35,825 nucleotides of DNA from NCBI GenBank assembly GCA_024640405.1, contig JAHEFB010000046.1:1-35825 (forward strand). The letters run 5' to 3'. The DNA comes from Alphaproteobacteria bacterium. GTDB taxonomy: Bacteria; Pseudomonadota; Alphaproteobacteria; Rhizobiales; Aestuariivirgaceae. A program made the position numbers and the translations under genes. Of the stretch, positions 8,477 through 17,034 are shown piece by piece. The notes under the pieces are model-generated. The model saw only the letters and a list, made by a program, of their open reading frames with translations, did not search any database and was not told where the DNA came from. Position 1 is the first letter of the stretch. The number at the start of each line of letters is the position of its first letter.

Positions 8477-8991
8477 GCTTTTACCCTCTTTTTCGCGGCT
8501 GTTTTTTTGGTTTTTGGCGACTTTCTCATTTCCTTGGCGGTGTCGAGAACGGCGCGTACTATTTTGTCATAGCCAGTGCAGCGGCACAGATTGCCGGCCA
8601 GCCAGTACCGTACTTCTTCCTCGGTCGGATTGTCGTTGCGTTCCAGTAAAGACTTAGCAGCGACCAGAAAGCCGGGAGTACACACGCCGCATTGAAGTGC
8701 CGCGTGGTCGAGAAATTTTTGCTGCAGCGGATGAAGCTCGGAGCCGTTGGCCATTCCCTCGATGGTTTCGATCTCGCGACCTTGTGCTTCCGCACCGAGC
8801 ATCAGGCAGGAACACACAAGCCTGCCGTCGACAATGACCGAGCAGGCACCACAGTCACCTGTGCCGCAGCCTTCCTTTGATCCGGTCAGGCCGAGACGAT
8901 CTCGCAGGACATCGAGAAGGGTCTCGTCTGCCTCGCAGGAGAATTCCGTGTCATCACCATTGATGGAAGTTGAAACGTGAATCTGAAACAT
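8473..8991 (-). CDS. (2Fe-2S)-binding small subunit of molybdenum hydroxylase
   Basis: 172 residues from ATG 8991, with GAGG about 8 bases upstream. The N-terminal plant-ferredoxin-like domain carries Cys42, Cys47, Cys50 and Cys62 (GCGTGDCGACS ... CSC), and the C-terminal helical domain carries Cys101, Cys104, Cys136 and Cys138 (LQCGVCTPGF, NLCRCTGY), which together bind two [2Fe-2S] clusters. It passes electrons from the molybdenum centre to FAD. The Lys-rich tail (KSPKTKKTAAKKRVKA) is unusual for CoxS-type subunits and could affect assembly. A longer open frame upstream to 9339 overlaps the FAD-subunit gene and has no domain logic, so the shorter start is chosen. The FAD-subunit gene ends 10 bp upstream. 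Confidence 0.92.
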   Translation of the reverse strand: MFQIHVSTSINGDDTEFSCEADETLLDVLRDRLGLTGSKEGCGTGDCGACSVIVDGRLVCSCLMLGAEAQGREIETIEGMANGSELHPLQQKFLDHAALQCGVCTPGFLVAAKSLLERNDNPTEEEVRYWLAGNLCRCTGYDKIVRAVLDTAKEMRKSPKTKKTAAKKRVKA

Positions 8992-9001
8992 CAATTTTTC
9001 C

Positions 9002-9898
9002 TCAAGACTTTCCGAGCGCGCGGTCCCGCGCGATAATGGCAGCACGCCGGGCCAGAACCCCTGCGACGTGAATGCGAAACTCCTTGGTGCCGCGCTTGTC
9101 GTCAATCGGCCGTGCGGCGGCAGAACACGCTGCAGCGAGAGCATCCAGGGCGGGGTCATCCAGACTGGTTCCGACCAACGTCCTGGCTGCCCTGGCATCC
9201 AGCAACACAGTTGGCGCAATTGCGCCAAGAGACACCCGCGCTGCGGTGCAAACTCCCTTGCTGTCCAGTGTGACGCAAACCCCGGCGCCAACCACCGCAA
9301 TATCCATTTCAGTGCGTGGAATGAAGCGCAGATAGGCATCGCCGGTGCGGGCCGGTTTTTCGGGCAACAAGATGGCCTCGACCAGCTCGCCTTTTTTCAA
9401 AACAGTTTTTCCTGGGCCCTTGCAGAATTTTTCAACCGCCACCTTGCGTTTGCCTTTGGGGCCGCGGATCAGAGCCCTGGCACCGGCTGCCACCATGGCG
9501 GGTACACTGTCTGCCGCCGGTGAGGCGTTGCACAAATTGCCGGCTATCGTTGCGCGACCCTGAACCTGAGTCGAGCCGATAAGGGCTGCTGCCTCGACCA
9601 CCCCGGGCCAGGCCTTGAGCAGCGCTGCATTCTCGCTCATTTCAGCTGAGGATACTGCAGCACCAATGCTGAAACCCTTGCCATCGCGGGAAATCTTGCA
9701 CATGGGGGATATGTGCTTGACGTCAATGATGTTGTCGGGTTCTGAAAACCCGGTTCGCATGCGGACCAGCAGATCAGTGCCACCGGCAAGAATCTGCGTT
9801 TTGCCTTTGGAATTGGCCAGTAGATTTACGGCATCTTTTAATGTCGCCGGCGCGTGGTACTGCAAAGGTATTCTCCCTGATATCACATTCACTGCCAA
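9002..9898 (-). CDS. FAD-binding medium subunit of molybdenum hydroxylase
   Basis: 298 residues of the CoxM/XdhA FAD_binding_5 type. FAD-contacting motifs ILAGGTDLLV (about 37-46) and TIAGNLCNASPAAD (117-130) are intact, followed by a CO_deh_flav_C-like domain with the RFIPRTEMDIAVVGAGV segment. It transfers electrons from the 2Fe-2S subunit to the final acceptor. No ATG lies near the N-terminus: TTG 9898 is the first option and GTG 9892 the second; a GGAG at about 9904-9907 is 4 bases from the first and 10 from the second, so the exact start is uncertain by two residues. It is the first gene of the minus-strand operon and is divergent from the beta-oxidation genes. Confidence 0.9.
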   Translation of the reverse strand: MAVNVISGRIPLQYHAPATLKDAVNLLANSKGKTQILAGGTDLLVRMRTGFSEPDNIIDVKHISPMCKISRDGKGFSIGAAVSSAEMSENAALLKAWPGVVEAAALIGSTQVQGRATIAGNLCNASPAADSVPAMVAAGARALIRGPKGKRKVAVEKFCKGPGKTVLKKGELVEAILLPEKPARTGDAYLRFIPRTEMDIAVVGAGVCVTLDSKGVCTAARVSLGAIAPTVLLDARAARTLVGTSLDDPALDALAAACSAAARPIDDKRGTKEFRIHVAGVLARRAAIIARDRALGKS

Positions 9899-10014
9899 GC
9901 TACTCCAAGAACTGCACCTGCGTCGAGACCGTCGTGCGACGGGCTGTGTTGTCGAAACGGCATATCGGGTTTCCGGAATGTGAATGAAAATACCAACGAA
10001 AGTAAATATTGACC

Positions 10015-10042
10015 CGTTTGAAACGATTGCCAGCGCCTGGCA
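10015..10042. promoter_or_regulatory. Paired palindromes in the divergent intergenic region
   Basis: CGTTT-G-AAACG (10015-10025) and TGCCAG-cgc-CTGGCA (10028-10042) are two perfect, adjacent short palindromes in the 220-bp gap between the molybdenum hydroxylase operon and the beta-oxidation operon. This is a natural place for a repressor of either or both. No regulator gene is adjacent, and I do not recognise the sites. Confidence 0.35.
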
Positions 10043-10118
10043 GGCTGACTAGTTTGAGTGTTCGATTGTTTGCCGCTCATCCAGGCCGATATCAAGATTG
10101 CCTGCCCAAGGAGTTTCT

Positions 10119-12242
10119 ATGTCTTCACCAATTTCCTATTCCCATGACGGTGCCATTGCCGTGATCACGGTGGACAATCCGCCGGTCAATGCTCTTTCAC
10201 AAGCGGTTCGCAAGGGTCTGAGTATGGCCATCAGGCGATTTGAAGGCGACAGCAAAGCAAAGGCAGCCGTTATTGTGGGGGCCGGGCGGACCTTCTTCGC
10301 CGGTGCCGACATCAAGGAGTTCGGCAAGCCGATTGCCGCGCCGGGGCTGCCGGGTGTCGTGAATGAAATCGAAGCCTGTTCCAAACCGGTTGTCGCGGCG
10401 CTGCACGGTACGGCACTGGGTGGAGGATTTGAGGTTGCGCTGGGGTGTCATTACCGGGTTGCAACAAGCTCCGCCAAAGTTGGCCTGCCGGAGGTAAATC
10501 TCGGTATTTTGCCCGGCGCCGGTGGTACGCAACGTGCTCCAAGGCTAGCTGGTGTCGAAGCTGCTGCCGACCTGATCACATCAGGCAGGCATATCAGTGC
10601 CGAAGAAGCCCGCGAGCTGGGCCTCATTGACGAAGTGTCCAATGAACCGGATCCCACTGCGGCCGGAGTGGCGTTCGCCGGACTGATTATCGGCAATGAC
10701 ATGGGTCCGCGGCCGACCCGCGACATGAACACCAAGCTTGAAGATGCCCGAGCGGACAAGGAGTTGTTTGCAGCTCTGAGAGCCGCAGCAAAGAAGAAGG
10801 CCCGCGGCCAGTTGTCACCTTTGGTGTGTATCGATGCCATCGAGGCTGCTGTAACGGCCAAAGATTTCGATGCGGGTCTCGGTGAGGAGCGAAGATTGTT
10901 CGATATGCTGATGGCTTCTGATCAGCGCGAGGCTCTTATCCATGCCTTCTTTGGTGAACGTGCGGTTGGCAAAGTGCCGGAACTGGCAAAGGGCAAGCAA
11001 CGAGAAGTAGGCAAGGTCGGCGTGATCGGTGGCGGTACCATGGGATCGGGCATCACAATTGCCCTCCTGAACGCCGGCTACCATGTGACCATGGTCGAGC
11101 GGGATGACGACGCGATTGCTGCAGGTACAGCCCGGGTCGAGGCAACACTGGAAGGCGGGGTTGCACGGGGCAAGATATCTGCCGAGCAGCGAGATGAGAT
11201 GCTGGCAGACCTGTTTCACGGTACCACCAGCATGAATGCGCTGGCTCATGTCGATCTGGTCATTGAGGCGGTTTTCGAAAGCATGGACGTCAAGAAGGAC
11301 GTGTTTGGCCAACTGGATAAAATCTGCAAACCGGGCTGTGTACTGGCGTCCAACACCTCTTACCTGAATGTCGATGAAATTGCCGCCATGACCAAACGGC
11401 CGCAAGATGTCATCGGCATGCATTTCTTCTCACCGGCCAATATCATGCGCCTGCTGGAAATCGTGGTGGCGGAAAAGTCCCACCCTGATGTGGTCGCGAC
11501 TGCCTTTGCGGTGGCTAAGAAAGCCAAAAAGGTGGGCATCCGGTCGGGCGTGTGTGACGGCTTCATCGGCAACAGGGTGATGGGCAAATACCTGCGTGTG
11601 GCGCAAATGCTGGTTGAAGATGGTGCAACGCCTTATGAAGTTGATGAGGCGGTTGTCGGTTTCGGTTACCCGATGGGTCCGTTTTCCATGTCTGATCTGG
11701 CGGGTCTCGACATCGGCTGGGCAACCCGGAAACGCAAGGCAGCCACACGCGACCCAAGAGAGCGCTATGCATCGGACTGGATCGACCGGATTTGCGAACA
11801 GGGCCGCTACGGTCAGAAGACCGGGCGAGGCATATACAATTATCCCGAAGGCGCGCGAAAGGGTGAGCATGATCCCGACACGCTCAAGATCATTGATGAT
11901 GTGCGCAGCAAAAAGGGCATCAATGCCCGAAATTTCACTGCAGACGAAATCATGGAACGCTATATGGCAGCGATGATCAATGAAGGCGCCAAGGTGCTTC
12001 AGGAGGGAATCGCCCTGCGGCCGGTGGACATCGACATGGTCCAGCTGTTCGGCTACGGCCATCCGCGCTGGCGCGGCGGGCCGATGAAGTATGCCGACAT
12101 GCAGGGGCTGGACAAGATCCTGGCGTCAATTCGCAAATTTGAATCGGAAGATGGCTGGTTCTGGAAACCGGCTCAGTTGTTGGTTGATCTTGTCGAGAAG
12201 GGCGAGACCTTTGACAGCCTTAACAAGAAGGAAATCTCATGA
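10119..12242 (+). CDS. Bifunctional enoyl-CoA hydratase / 3-hydroxyacyl-CoA dehydrogenase (FadJ/FadB-like)
   Basis: 707-residue multifunctional beta-oxidation enzyme. The N-terminal crotonase domain has the oxyanion segments [14 protein letters not shown] and [10 protein letters not shown], and both catalytic glutamates are present (GGGFE and [17 protein letters not shown]). A Rossmann motif [13 protein letters not shown] follows at about residue 300, then the dehydrogenase signature with catalytic-type [15 protein letters not shown] and the C-terminal helical domain ([21 protein letters not shown], split [10 protein letters not shown] / [11 protein letters not shown]). AAGGAG at 10108-10113 sets ATG 10119; an in-frame TTG at 10098 lies upstream of it and is rejected. 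It hydrates 2-enoyl-CoA and oxidises the (S)-3-hydroxyacyl-CoA with NAD+. The stop overlaps the thiolase start, so the two are coupled. Confidence 0.94.
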   Translation: MSSPISYSHDGAIAVITVDNPPVNALSQAVRKGLSMAIRRFEGDSKAKAAVIVGAGRTFFAGADIKEFGKPIAAPGLPGVVNEIEACSKPVVAALHGTALGGGFEVALGCHYRVATSSAKVGLPEVNLGILPGAGGTQRAPRLAGVEAAADLITSGRHISAEEARELGLIDEVSNEPDPTAAGVAFAGLIIGNDMGPRPTRDMNTKLEDARADKELFAALRAAAKKKARGQLSPLVCIDAIEAAVTAKDFDAGLGEERRLFDMLMASDQREALIHAFFGERAVGKVPELAKGKQREVGKVGVIGGGTMGSGITIALLNAGYHVTMVERDDDAIAAGTARVEATLEGGVARGKISAEQRDEMLADLFHGTTSMNALAHVDLVIEAVFESMDVKKDVFGQLDKICKPGCVLASNTSYLNVDEIAAMTKRPQDVIGMHFFSPANIMRLLEIVVAEKSHPDVVATAFAVAKKAKKVGIRSGVCDGFIGNRVMGKYLRVAQMLVEDGATPYEVDEAVVGFGYPMGPFSMSDLAGLDIGWATRKRKAATRDPRERYASDWIDRICEQGRYGQKTGRGIYNYPEGARKGEHDPDTLKIIDDVRSKKGINARNFTADEIMERYMAAMINEGAKVLQEGIALRPVDIDMVQLFGYGHPRWRGGPMKYADMQGLDKILASIRKFESEDGWFWKPAQLLVDLVEKGETFDSLNKKEIS

Positions 12243-13423
12243 TGCGCGAAGCTGTAATTGTCGCAACCGCCCGAACTGCCATCGGCAAGGCGTTTCGCGG
12301 ATCGTTCAACATGACCCATGGTGCCACCATGGGCGGTGCCGCGGCGGCAATTGCCATAGAGCGCTCCGGTGTCGAACCCGGCATGATAGAAGACTGCATC
12401 ATGGGATGTGGCTTTCCGGAAGGTGCGACCGGCTCCAACATTGCCCGCCAGATTGCGATTCGCGCCGGGTTGCCGGTGACGGCGTGCGGAATGACAATCA
12501 ACCGGTTCTGTTCATCGGGCCTGCAGGCCCTGGCGCTGGCTGCACACCGGGTCACCGAGGAGGCAACGCCTGCAGTTCTGGCGGGCGGGCTGGAGTCCAT
12601 TTCACTGGTGCAGGATGCAGCGTCTCAGGGAGCCGCCCGTGAACCGTGGCTTGCCGAACACAAACCGGATATCTACATGGCGATGATCGATACTGCCGAC
12701 ATTGTAGCCGAACGCTATGGAATTTCCCGCGAGGCGCAGGACGAATATGCACTGGCCAGCCAGCAGAAAACCGCAGATGCGCAGGCTGCAGGAAAATTTG
12801 CCGACGAGATCATTCCGGTTACGACAACGATGGGCATGAAAAACAAGGAAACCGGTGAAATCACCACCCATGAAGTGACGATTGAGGCGGACGAATGCAA
12901 CCGGCCGTCAACAACGCTTGACGGCCTGTCCGGCTTGCAACCAGTGCGCGGGGAAGGCAAGTACATTACAGCCGGAAACGCCTCGCAACTTTCTGACGGT
13001 GCCGCGTGCCTTGTTGTGATGGAAGCCAGGGATGCCGAGCGAAAGGGCCTCGAACCGTTGGGGGCTTTCAGAGGTTTTACGGTGGCGGGTTGTGAACCGG
13101 ACGAAATGGGTATCGGCCCGGTGTTCGCCGTTCCGCGATTGCTTGAGCGGACCGGGCGCAAGATGGATGATATTGATCTGTGGGAGTTGAACGAAGCATT
13201 TGCGTCGCAGGTTCTATACAGCCGCGACAGGCTGGGAATTCCGAATGACATTCTGAATGTCAATGGCGGATCCATTGCCATCGGACACCCTTACGGAATG
13301 ACAGGAGCCCGCCAGGTCGGCCATGTGCTGCTTGAGGGCAGGCGCCGGGGTGCAAAAAAAGCCGTTGTGACCATGTGTATCGGCGGTGGTCAGGGGGCAG
13401 CCGGGTTGATCGAGATATTCTGA
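12239..13423 (+). CDS. Acetyl-CoA C-acyltransferase (thiolase)
   Basis: 394 residues, the usual thiolase length. The nucleophile is Cys91 in [12 protein letters not shown]; His350 in [16 protein letters not shown] and Cys380 in [11 protein letters not shown] complete the triad, and NEAFASQ provides the conserved Asn. It cleaves 3-ketoacyl-CoA with CoA to acetyl-CoA and a shortened acyl-CoA, completing the cycle begun by the preceding bifunctional enzyme. The start ATG overlaps that gene's stop (ATGA); Met2 immediately follows and is an equally possible initiator. Whether it prefers long- or short-chain substrates cannot be told. Confidence 0.94.
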   Translation: MMREAVIVATARTAIGKAFRGSFNMTHGATMGGAAAAIAIERSGVEPGMIEDCIMGCGFPEGATGSNIARQIAIRAGLPVTACGMTINRFCSSGLQALALAAHRVTEEATPAVLAGGLESISLVQDAASQGAAREPWLAEHKPDIYMAMIDTADIVAERYGISREAQDEYALASQQKTADAQAAGKFADEIIPVTTTMGMKNKETGEITTHEVTIEADECNRPSTTLDGLSGLQPVRGEGKYITAGNASQLSDGAACLVVMEARDAERKGLEPLGAFRGFTVAGCEPDEMGIGPVFAVPRLLERTGRKMDDIDLWELNEAFASQVLYSRDRLGIPNDILNVNGGSIAIGHPYGMTGARQVGHVLLEGRRRGAKKAVVTMCIGGGQGAAGLIEIF

Positions 13424-13424
13424 T

Positions 13425-13445
13425 CCCGCCTTATTTGTTGGCGGG
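13425..13445. terminator. Hairpin between convergent thiolase and acyl-CoA ligase genes
   Basis: CCCGCC (13425-13430) and GGCGGG (13440-13445) enclose a 9-nt T-rich loop and lie between two convergent stop codons, partly inside the 3' end of the minus-strand gene. It could serve both directions, but no T-tract follows on either strand. Confidence 0.35.
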
Positions 13446-14948
13446 CGACGCTAATCGATCAGCAAACACGGTGGCCAGTTTTGCCTTCAGTATCTTGCCG
13501 GACGGTGCCGCCGGCAGCTGATCTGACATGATCCAGTGTGTCGGGTGCTTGTAGGAAGCGAGCCTGTCGTTGAGGTGCGCTTTCAGTTCCTCTGGCGTCA
13601 GGTCGATATCGGCAAGCGGCTGGATGAAGGCGACAATGTCTTCGTTGCCGTTGGCGCTGTGACCGATTACCGCTGCCTGCACCACTTGCGGATGCTGGTT
13701 CAGGGCTGCCTCGACTTCCAGTGGATAGACATTGAACCCTGATCGGATAATCAGCTCTTTTGCGCGCCCGGTAATCTGCAAATTCCTACCATCATCGAGA
13801 AAGCCCAGGTCGCCGGTGCGCAGCCAGCCATCCGGGTCGAGAACCCGTTCGGTTTCGGTCTGATTGCGATAATAGCCTGCCATTATGTTTGGTCCGCGAA
13901 TGATGATTTCACCAATACCGTCGCTGTTTTGCTGATCTATGCGGATGTGCTGGTCCGGCAACATCTTGCCAACAGAAGTGTCTGTCCGTGTGGCGCCGGG
14001 GCGGGTGGCGGCAATGCCGGCGGTGGATTCGGTCATGCCGTAGCCATTGAACAGGGGTAGTCCGAAAAATGCCTCGACCTTTTGTTTCCAGGCAAGGTCA
14101 AGCGGTGCACCGCCGGACGATATGTATCTGAGGTGTTCGGACTCCAGTATCTGCAATCCGGCCTGGTTGGCGTGGGCCATCAGCAATGCATGCATCTGCG
14201 GGACTGCGGGAAAGATCGAAGCACGCGATTGCAATGCTGCGAGTGTGGTTTCGGCATCAAACCTCGGCACCAGTTCGAGACTGGCGCCTGATGCCACGCC
14301 GGCCATGAATGCCGAGGACAGCCCGAACACATGGGTCAGTGGCAGAACGCCATAAATGCGATCCGTAGCGACGATGCCGCGATGGGCGGCGGAGGCCTGG
14401 CCGCCGTAAACAAGATTGCCGTGAGTCAGCATCACACCCTTGGGATCACCGGTGGTGCCGGTTGTGTACAACAAGGACGCTACCTGACCGGCGTCCGAGC
14501 GGGTCGTCTCGGTTGCAGTTTTCGGGCAAGTTGCCAACATCGCATGTTCGGGGCCAAACGGAAATTCGTGTGCATCGGCCTGTTGTGCATGAGAAAGCGC
14601 AGCGGTCGATACAGCGTGGGTGAACACTGTGGCAGCCGGTCGGGCATGCTGTTTGATGCGGTCGAGTTCTGCTGCCGACAAACGCGCATTTACCGGAACA
14701 GACCAGGCATCAAGCAGGCTTGCGGCCATCAGCCCGGTTGCCAGGGTGACCGAATTTTCAGCCACCAGCATGATCCGGTGCCCGGGCCGGACGCCTTCAT
14801 TGCGCAATATAACGGCCAGGTTTTGCGAGGCCTGCAGCCAGTCTTGGAACGTCGTATCACCAGTGGAGGGCGTGGTCAGCGCAATCGCGTCCGGTGCATG
14901 GGCGACCTGGCGTTCAAGCAGGTGGTGTATTCTTGAAAACGATGTCAT
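13431..14948 (-). CDS. AMP-forming acyl-CoA synthetase (class I adenylate-forming ligase)
   Basis: 505 residues. The P-loop YTTGTTGDPKG is at 161-171, followed by the A5-type motif YGMTES, the hinge region WLRTGDLGFLDDG with the ribose-binding Asp, GRAKELIIRSGFNVYP, and the adenylation lysine Lys485 in PSGKILK. It activates a carboxylic acid to acyl-AMP and then acyl-CoA. The gene converges on the thiolase gene with 7 bp between stops, so the enzyme may feed the neighbouring beta-oxidation pair, but it is separately transcribed. The chain-length or aromatic preference is unknown. ATG 14948 is followed by MTSFSRIHHLLERQ, a normal family N-terminus. Confidence 0.92.
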   Translation of the reverse strand: MTSFSRIHHLLERQVAHAPDAIALTTPSTGDTTFQDWLQASQNLAVILRNEGVRPGHRIMLVAENSVTLATGLMAASLLDAWSVPVNARLSAAELDRIKQHARPAATVFTHAVSTAALSHAQQADAHEFPFGPEHAMLATCPKTATETTRSDAGQVASLLYTTGTTGDPKGVMLTHGNLVYGGQASAAHRGIVATDRIYGVLPLTHVFGLSSAFMAGVASGASLELVPRFDAETTLAALQSRASIFPAVPQMHALLMAHANQAGLQILESEHLRYISSGGAPLDLAWKQKVEAFFGLPLFNGYGMTESTAGIAATRPGATRTDTSVGKMLPDQHIRIDQQNSDGIGEIIIRGPNIMAGYYRNQTETERVLDPDGWLRTGDLGFLDDGRNLQITGRAKELIIRSGFNVYPLEVEAALNQHPQVVQAAVIGHSANGNEDIVAFIQPLADIDLTPEELKAHLNDRLASYKHPTHWIMSDQLPAAPSGKILKAKLATVFADRLASPANK

Positions 14949-14949
14949 C

Positions 14950-14979
14950 TTGACACCAGATTAAACGGCTGAAGACTAT
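14950..14979 (+). promoter_or_regulatory. Putative sigma-70-type promoter for the aminotransferase operon
   Basis: TTGACA (14950-14955) is followed after 18 nt by GACTAT (14974-14979), a good -35 and a weak -10 element. AAGGAG at 14999-15004 then precedes ATG 15014 by 9 nt. The region is a 65-bp divergent gap. Confidence 0.4.
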
Positions 14980-15013
14980 CCTGCCAGTCGTTATACCGAA
15001 GGAGTTTCAGGTT

Positions 15014-16120
15014 ATGTTGCGCCCACCATTATCTCCCCTGGTTGCTGATTTGCCTTCCACGGTTCCGTTTGTCGGACCGGAAGCGCAGGAACGGGCCCGC
15101 GGGCAGGTTTTCAAGGCGCGTATCGGAGCCAATGAAAGCGTGTTTGGCCCATCCGACATGGTGGTTCAGGCCATGCAGGCTGAAGCTGCGGAGGCATGGA
15201 AATATGGTGATCCGGAAAATTATGATCTCAAACAGGCACTGGCTGCATGGCATGGCGTATCGCCGGACAACATTCTGGTGGGAGAAGGCATTGATGGCCT
15301 GTTTGGGACCACGGCAAGACTGTTCGTTGAACAAGGTGACAAGGTTGCTACTTCGCTGGGCGCCTATCCGACCTTCAACTATCAGGTAGCCGGCGCGGGT
15401 GGCGAAATCGTCACGACGGCCTACGTCGACGATCGCGAGGATCCGGCATCCCTGCTGGCGTTGGCCAAGCGTGAAAATGCCAAAATGATCTACCTGGCCA
15501 ACCCGGACAATCCAATGGGCACCTGGTGGCACGGCAGAGAGATCGATGCCATGATCAAGGATTTGCCGGAAGGTGTCGTATTGTGCCTGGATGAAGCATA
15601 CTGCGAATTTTCGCCTGCCGGCACGATGCCTGATCTGGATGTGCACAACCCGCAGGTCTTACGCTTTCGAACATTCTCAAAAGCTTACGGCATGGCCGGC
15701 TGCCGCATTGGTTACATCATCGGGGAAGCGCAAATCATCAAGGCCTTTGACAAGATCCGCAATCACTTCGGTGTCAACCGGATTGCGCAGGCCGGGGCGC
15801 TTGCGGCACTGGCCGACAGTGACTGGCTGGAATCGGTGATAATGCGGGTCCACAGCGCGCGCGATCGCATCAGCCGTATTGCCCATGACAATGGTCTGGA
15901 GACGATAGCGTCTGCGACCAATTTTGTTGCCATTGATTGCGGCCGTGACGGCGCTTTCGCCAAGGCGGTGATGGAAAGCCTGCTGGCACAGGGGGTTTTC
16001 GTCCGGATGCCGGGGGTAGACCCTCTCAATCGATGTATTCGCGTGTCGGCCGGTCGAGAAGATGATCTGGATATTTTTGAAGAGGCCTTTCCGGGCGCGC
16101 TTGCGAATGCCACCGGATGA
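15014..16120 (+). CDS. Class I/II PLP-dependent aminotransferase, histidinol-phosphate aminotransferase-like
   Basis: 368 residues, the length of HisC-type aminotransferases. NPDNPMGT (163-170) binds the substrate and cofactor, DEAYCEF (193-199) carries the PLP-pyridine Asp, and Lys223 in RTFSKAYGMAG is the Schiff-base lysine. GANES near residue 38 and the C-terminal RVSAGREDD (carboxylate-binding Arg) also match. No other his gene is near, and it is start-stop coupled to a DMT transporter, so a role in another amino acid or amine pathway is as likely as histidine synthesis. AAGGAG 9 nt upstream supports ATG 15014. Confidence 0.88.
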   Translation: MLRPPLSPLVADLPSTVPFVGPEAQERARGQVFKARIGANESVFGPSDMVVQAMQAEAAEAWKYGDPENYDLKQALAAWHGVSPDNILVGEGIDGLFGTTARLFVEQGDKVATSLGAYPTFNYQVAGAGGEIVTTAYVDDREDPASLLALAKRENAKMIYLANPDNPMGTWWHGREIDAMIKDLPEGVVLCLDEAYCEFSPAGTMPDLDVHNPQVLRFRTFSKAYGMAGCRIGYIIGEAQIIKAFDKIRNHFGVNRIAQAGALAALADSDWLESVIMRVHSARDRISRIAHDNGLETIASATNFVAIDCGRDGAFAKAVMESLLAQGVFVRMPGVDPLNRCIRVSAGREDDLDIFEEAFPGALANATG

Positions 16121-17034
16121 AGCCCGAACAGGATGAAGTGCCTGATCGTAGCTTTCCTGTTGCTGTAACGCTGATTGTGGCAGGGCTGGCGACGGCCAGC
16201 CTGTCTGGCGCGTTTTTGAAGTTGATGGCAGCCGAACTGAATGTCGCGGTCATGACATTCGGGAGATACACCGGATATCTCGTGGTTCTGTTGCCGGTTG
16301 CGGCGTGGCGGTATGGCCGCCTGGTGATTGCGCCACCGGAGGCGCCGACACAATTCTTGCGCGCATCGCTGATACTTGGCGCGACGCTGAGTTTTGTGAT
16401 TTCAGTGCGTTATCTGCCGTTGGCAAATACGGTGGCGATCCTCTACATCTACCCGTTTCTGGTGGCATTGTTGTCGCCCTGGCTGCTGGGCGAGCGGGCA
16501 ACCCAGGCCTCCTGGCTGGGTGTAGCTTGCGGGTTTGTCGGCATATTGATTGTCATGCGGCCTGATCTCGGGCTGGTGAACATGGGTACCATCTGCGCTC
16601 TGGCAACCGGCCTGTCCTATGCATTCCACATTATTGTCACCCGTAAACTGGCAAATGCAGCACCCGCTCTCGTCTCAAACACCTATATGGCGATTGTTGC
16701 GCTGGTTCTGATAACGCCGTTTGCGTGGACCTGGTGGCAACCGGTTTCGATCAATCAGGCAGGAATCCTGTTTGTAATGGGCGCAATCAATGCCGTTTCA
16801 CACCTGCTGATTATCAGTGCCTTTGCGAGAGCATCAGCACCGGCGCTGGCGCCTTTCACCTATAGCGAAATAGTTGCAGCAGTTGTCTGGGGTGTCCTGT
16901 TTTTTGCAGAAATCCCGGATGCAATCACCTTTGTAGGTATGGCGGTGATCATCGCATCCGGTGTTGCCGTATCGCAGAGCGGAAACCTTGGCCGCCTGAT
17001 CGCAAGGCGGCGCGGGGCAAGCGGGGGAGGTTAA
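16117..17034 (+). CDS. DMT-superfamily (EamA) transporter
   Basis: 305 residues with about ten hydrophobic segments in two repeated EamA halves. The first half carries the FGRYTGYLVVLLPVA segment and the second ALATGLSYAFHIIVTRKLA. EamA proteins usually export amino acids, related metabolites or drugs. The start overlaps the preceding aminotransferase stop by four bases (ATGA), so the two products are made together; export of the aminotransferase product or of a toxic precursor is a reasonable inference. The C-terminus is a short basic, Gly-rich cytoplasmic tail. Its stop overlaps the convergent crotonase gene's stop by four bases. Confidence 0.88.
   Translation: MKPEQDEVPDRSFPVAVTLIVAGLATASLSGAFLKLMAAELNVAVMTFGRYTGYLVVLLPVAAWRYGRLVIAPPEAPTQFLRASLILGATLSFVISVRYLPLANTVAILYIYPFLVALLSPWLLGERATQASWLGVACGFVGILIVMRPDLGLVNMGTICALATGLSYAFHIIVTRKLANAAPALVSNTYMAIVALVLITPFAWTWWQPVSINQAGILFVMGAINAVSHLLIISAFARASAPALAPFTYSEIVAAVVWGVLFFAEIPDAITFVGMAVIIASGVAVSQSGNLGRLIARRRGASGGG

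Noticed and set aside
8992..9339. N-terminal extension of the 2Fe-2S subunit to a start at 9339
   Set aside because: It overlaps the FAD-subunit gene in another frame, and a proper Shine-Dalgarno and family N-terminus lie at 8991.
6224..9898. Aerobic CO dehydrogenase (coxMSL)
   Set aside because: Subunit layout fits, but the large subunit lacks the AYxCSFR or AYRGAGR active-site loop, so CO oxidation is not supported.
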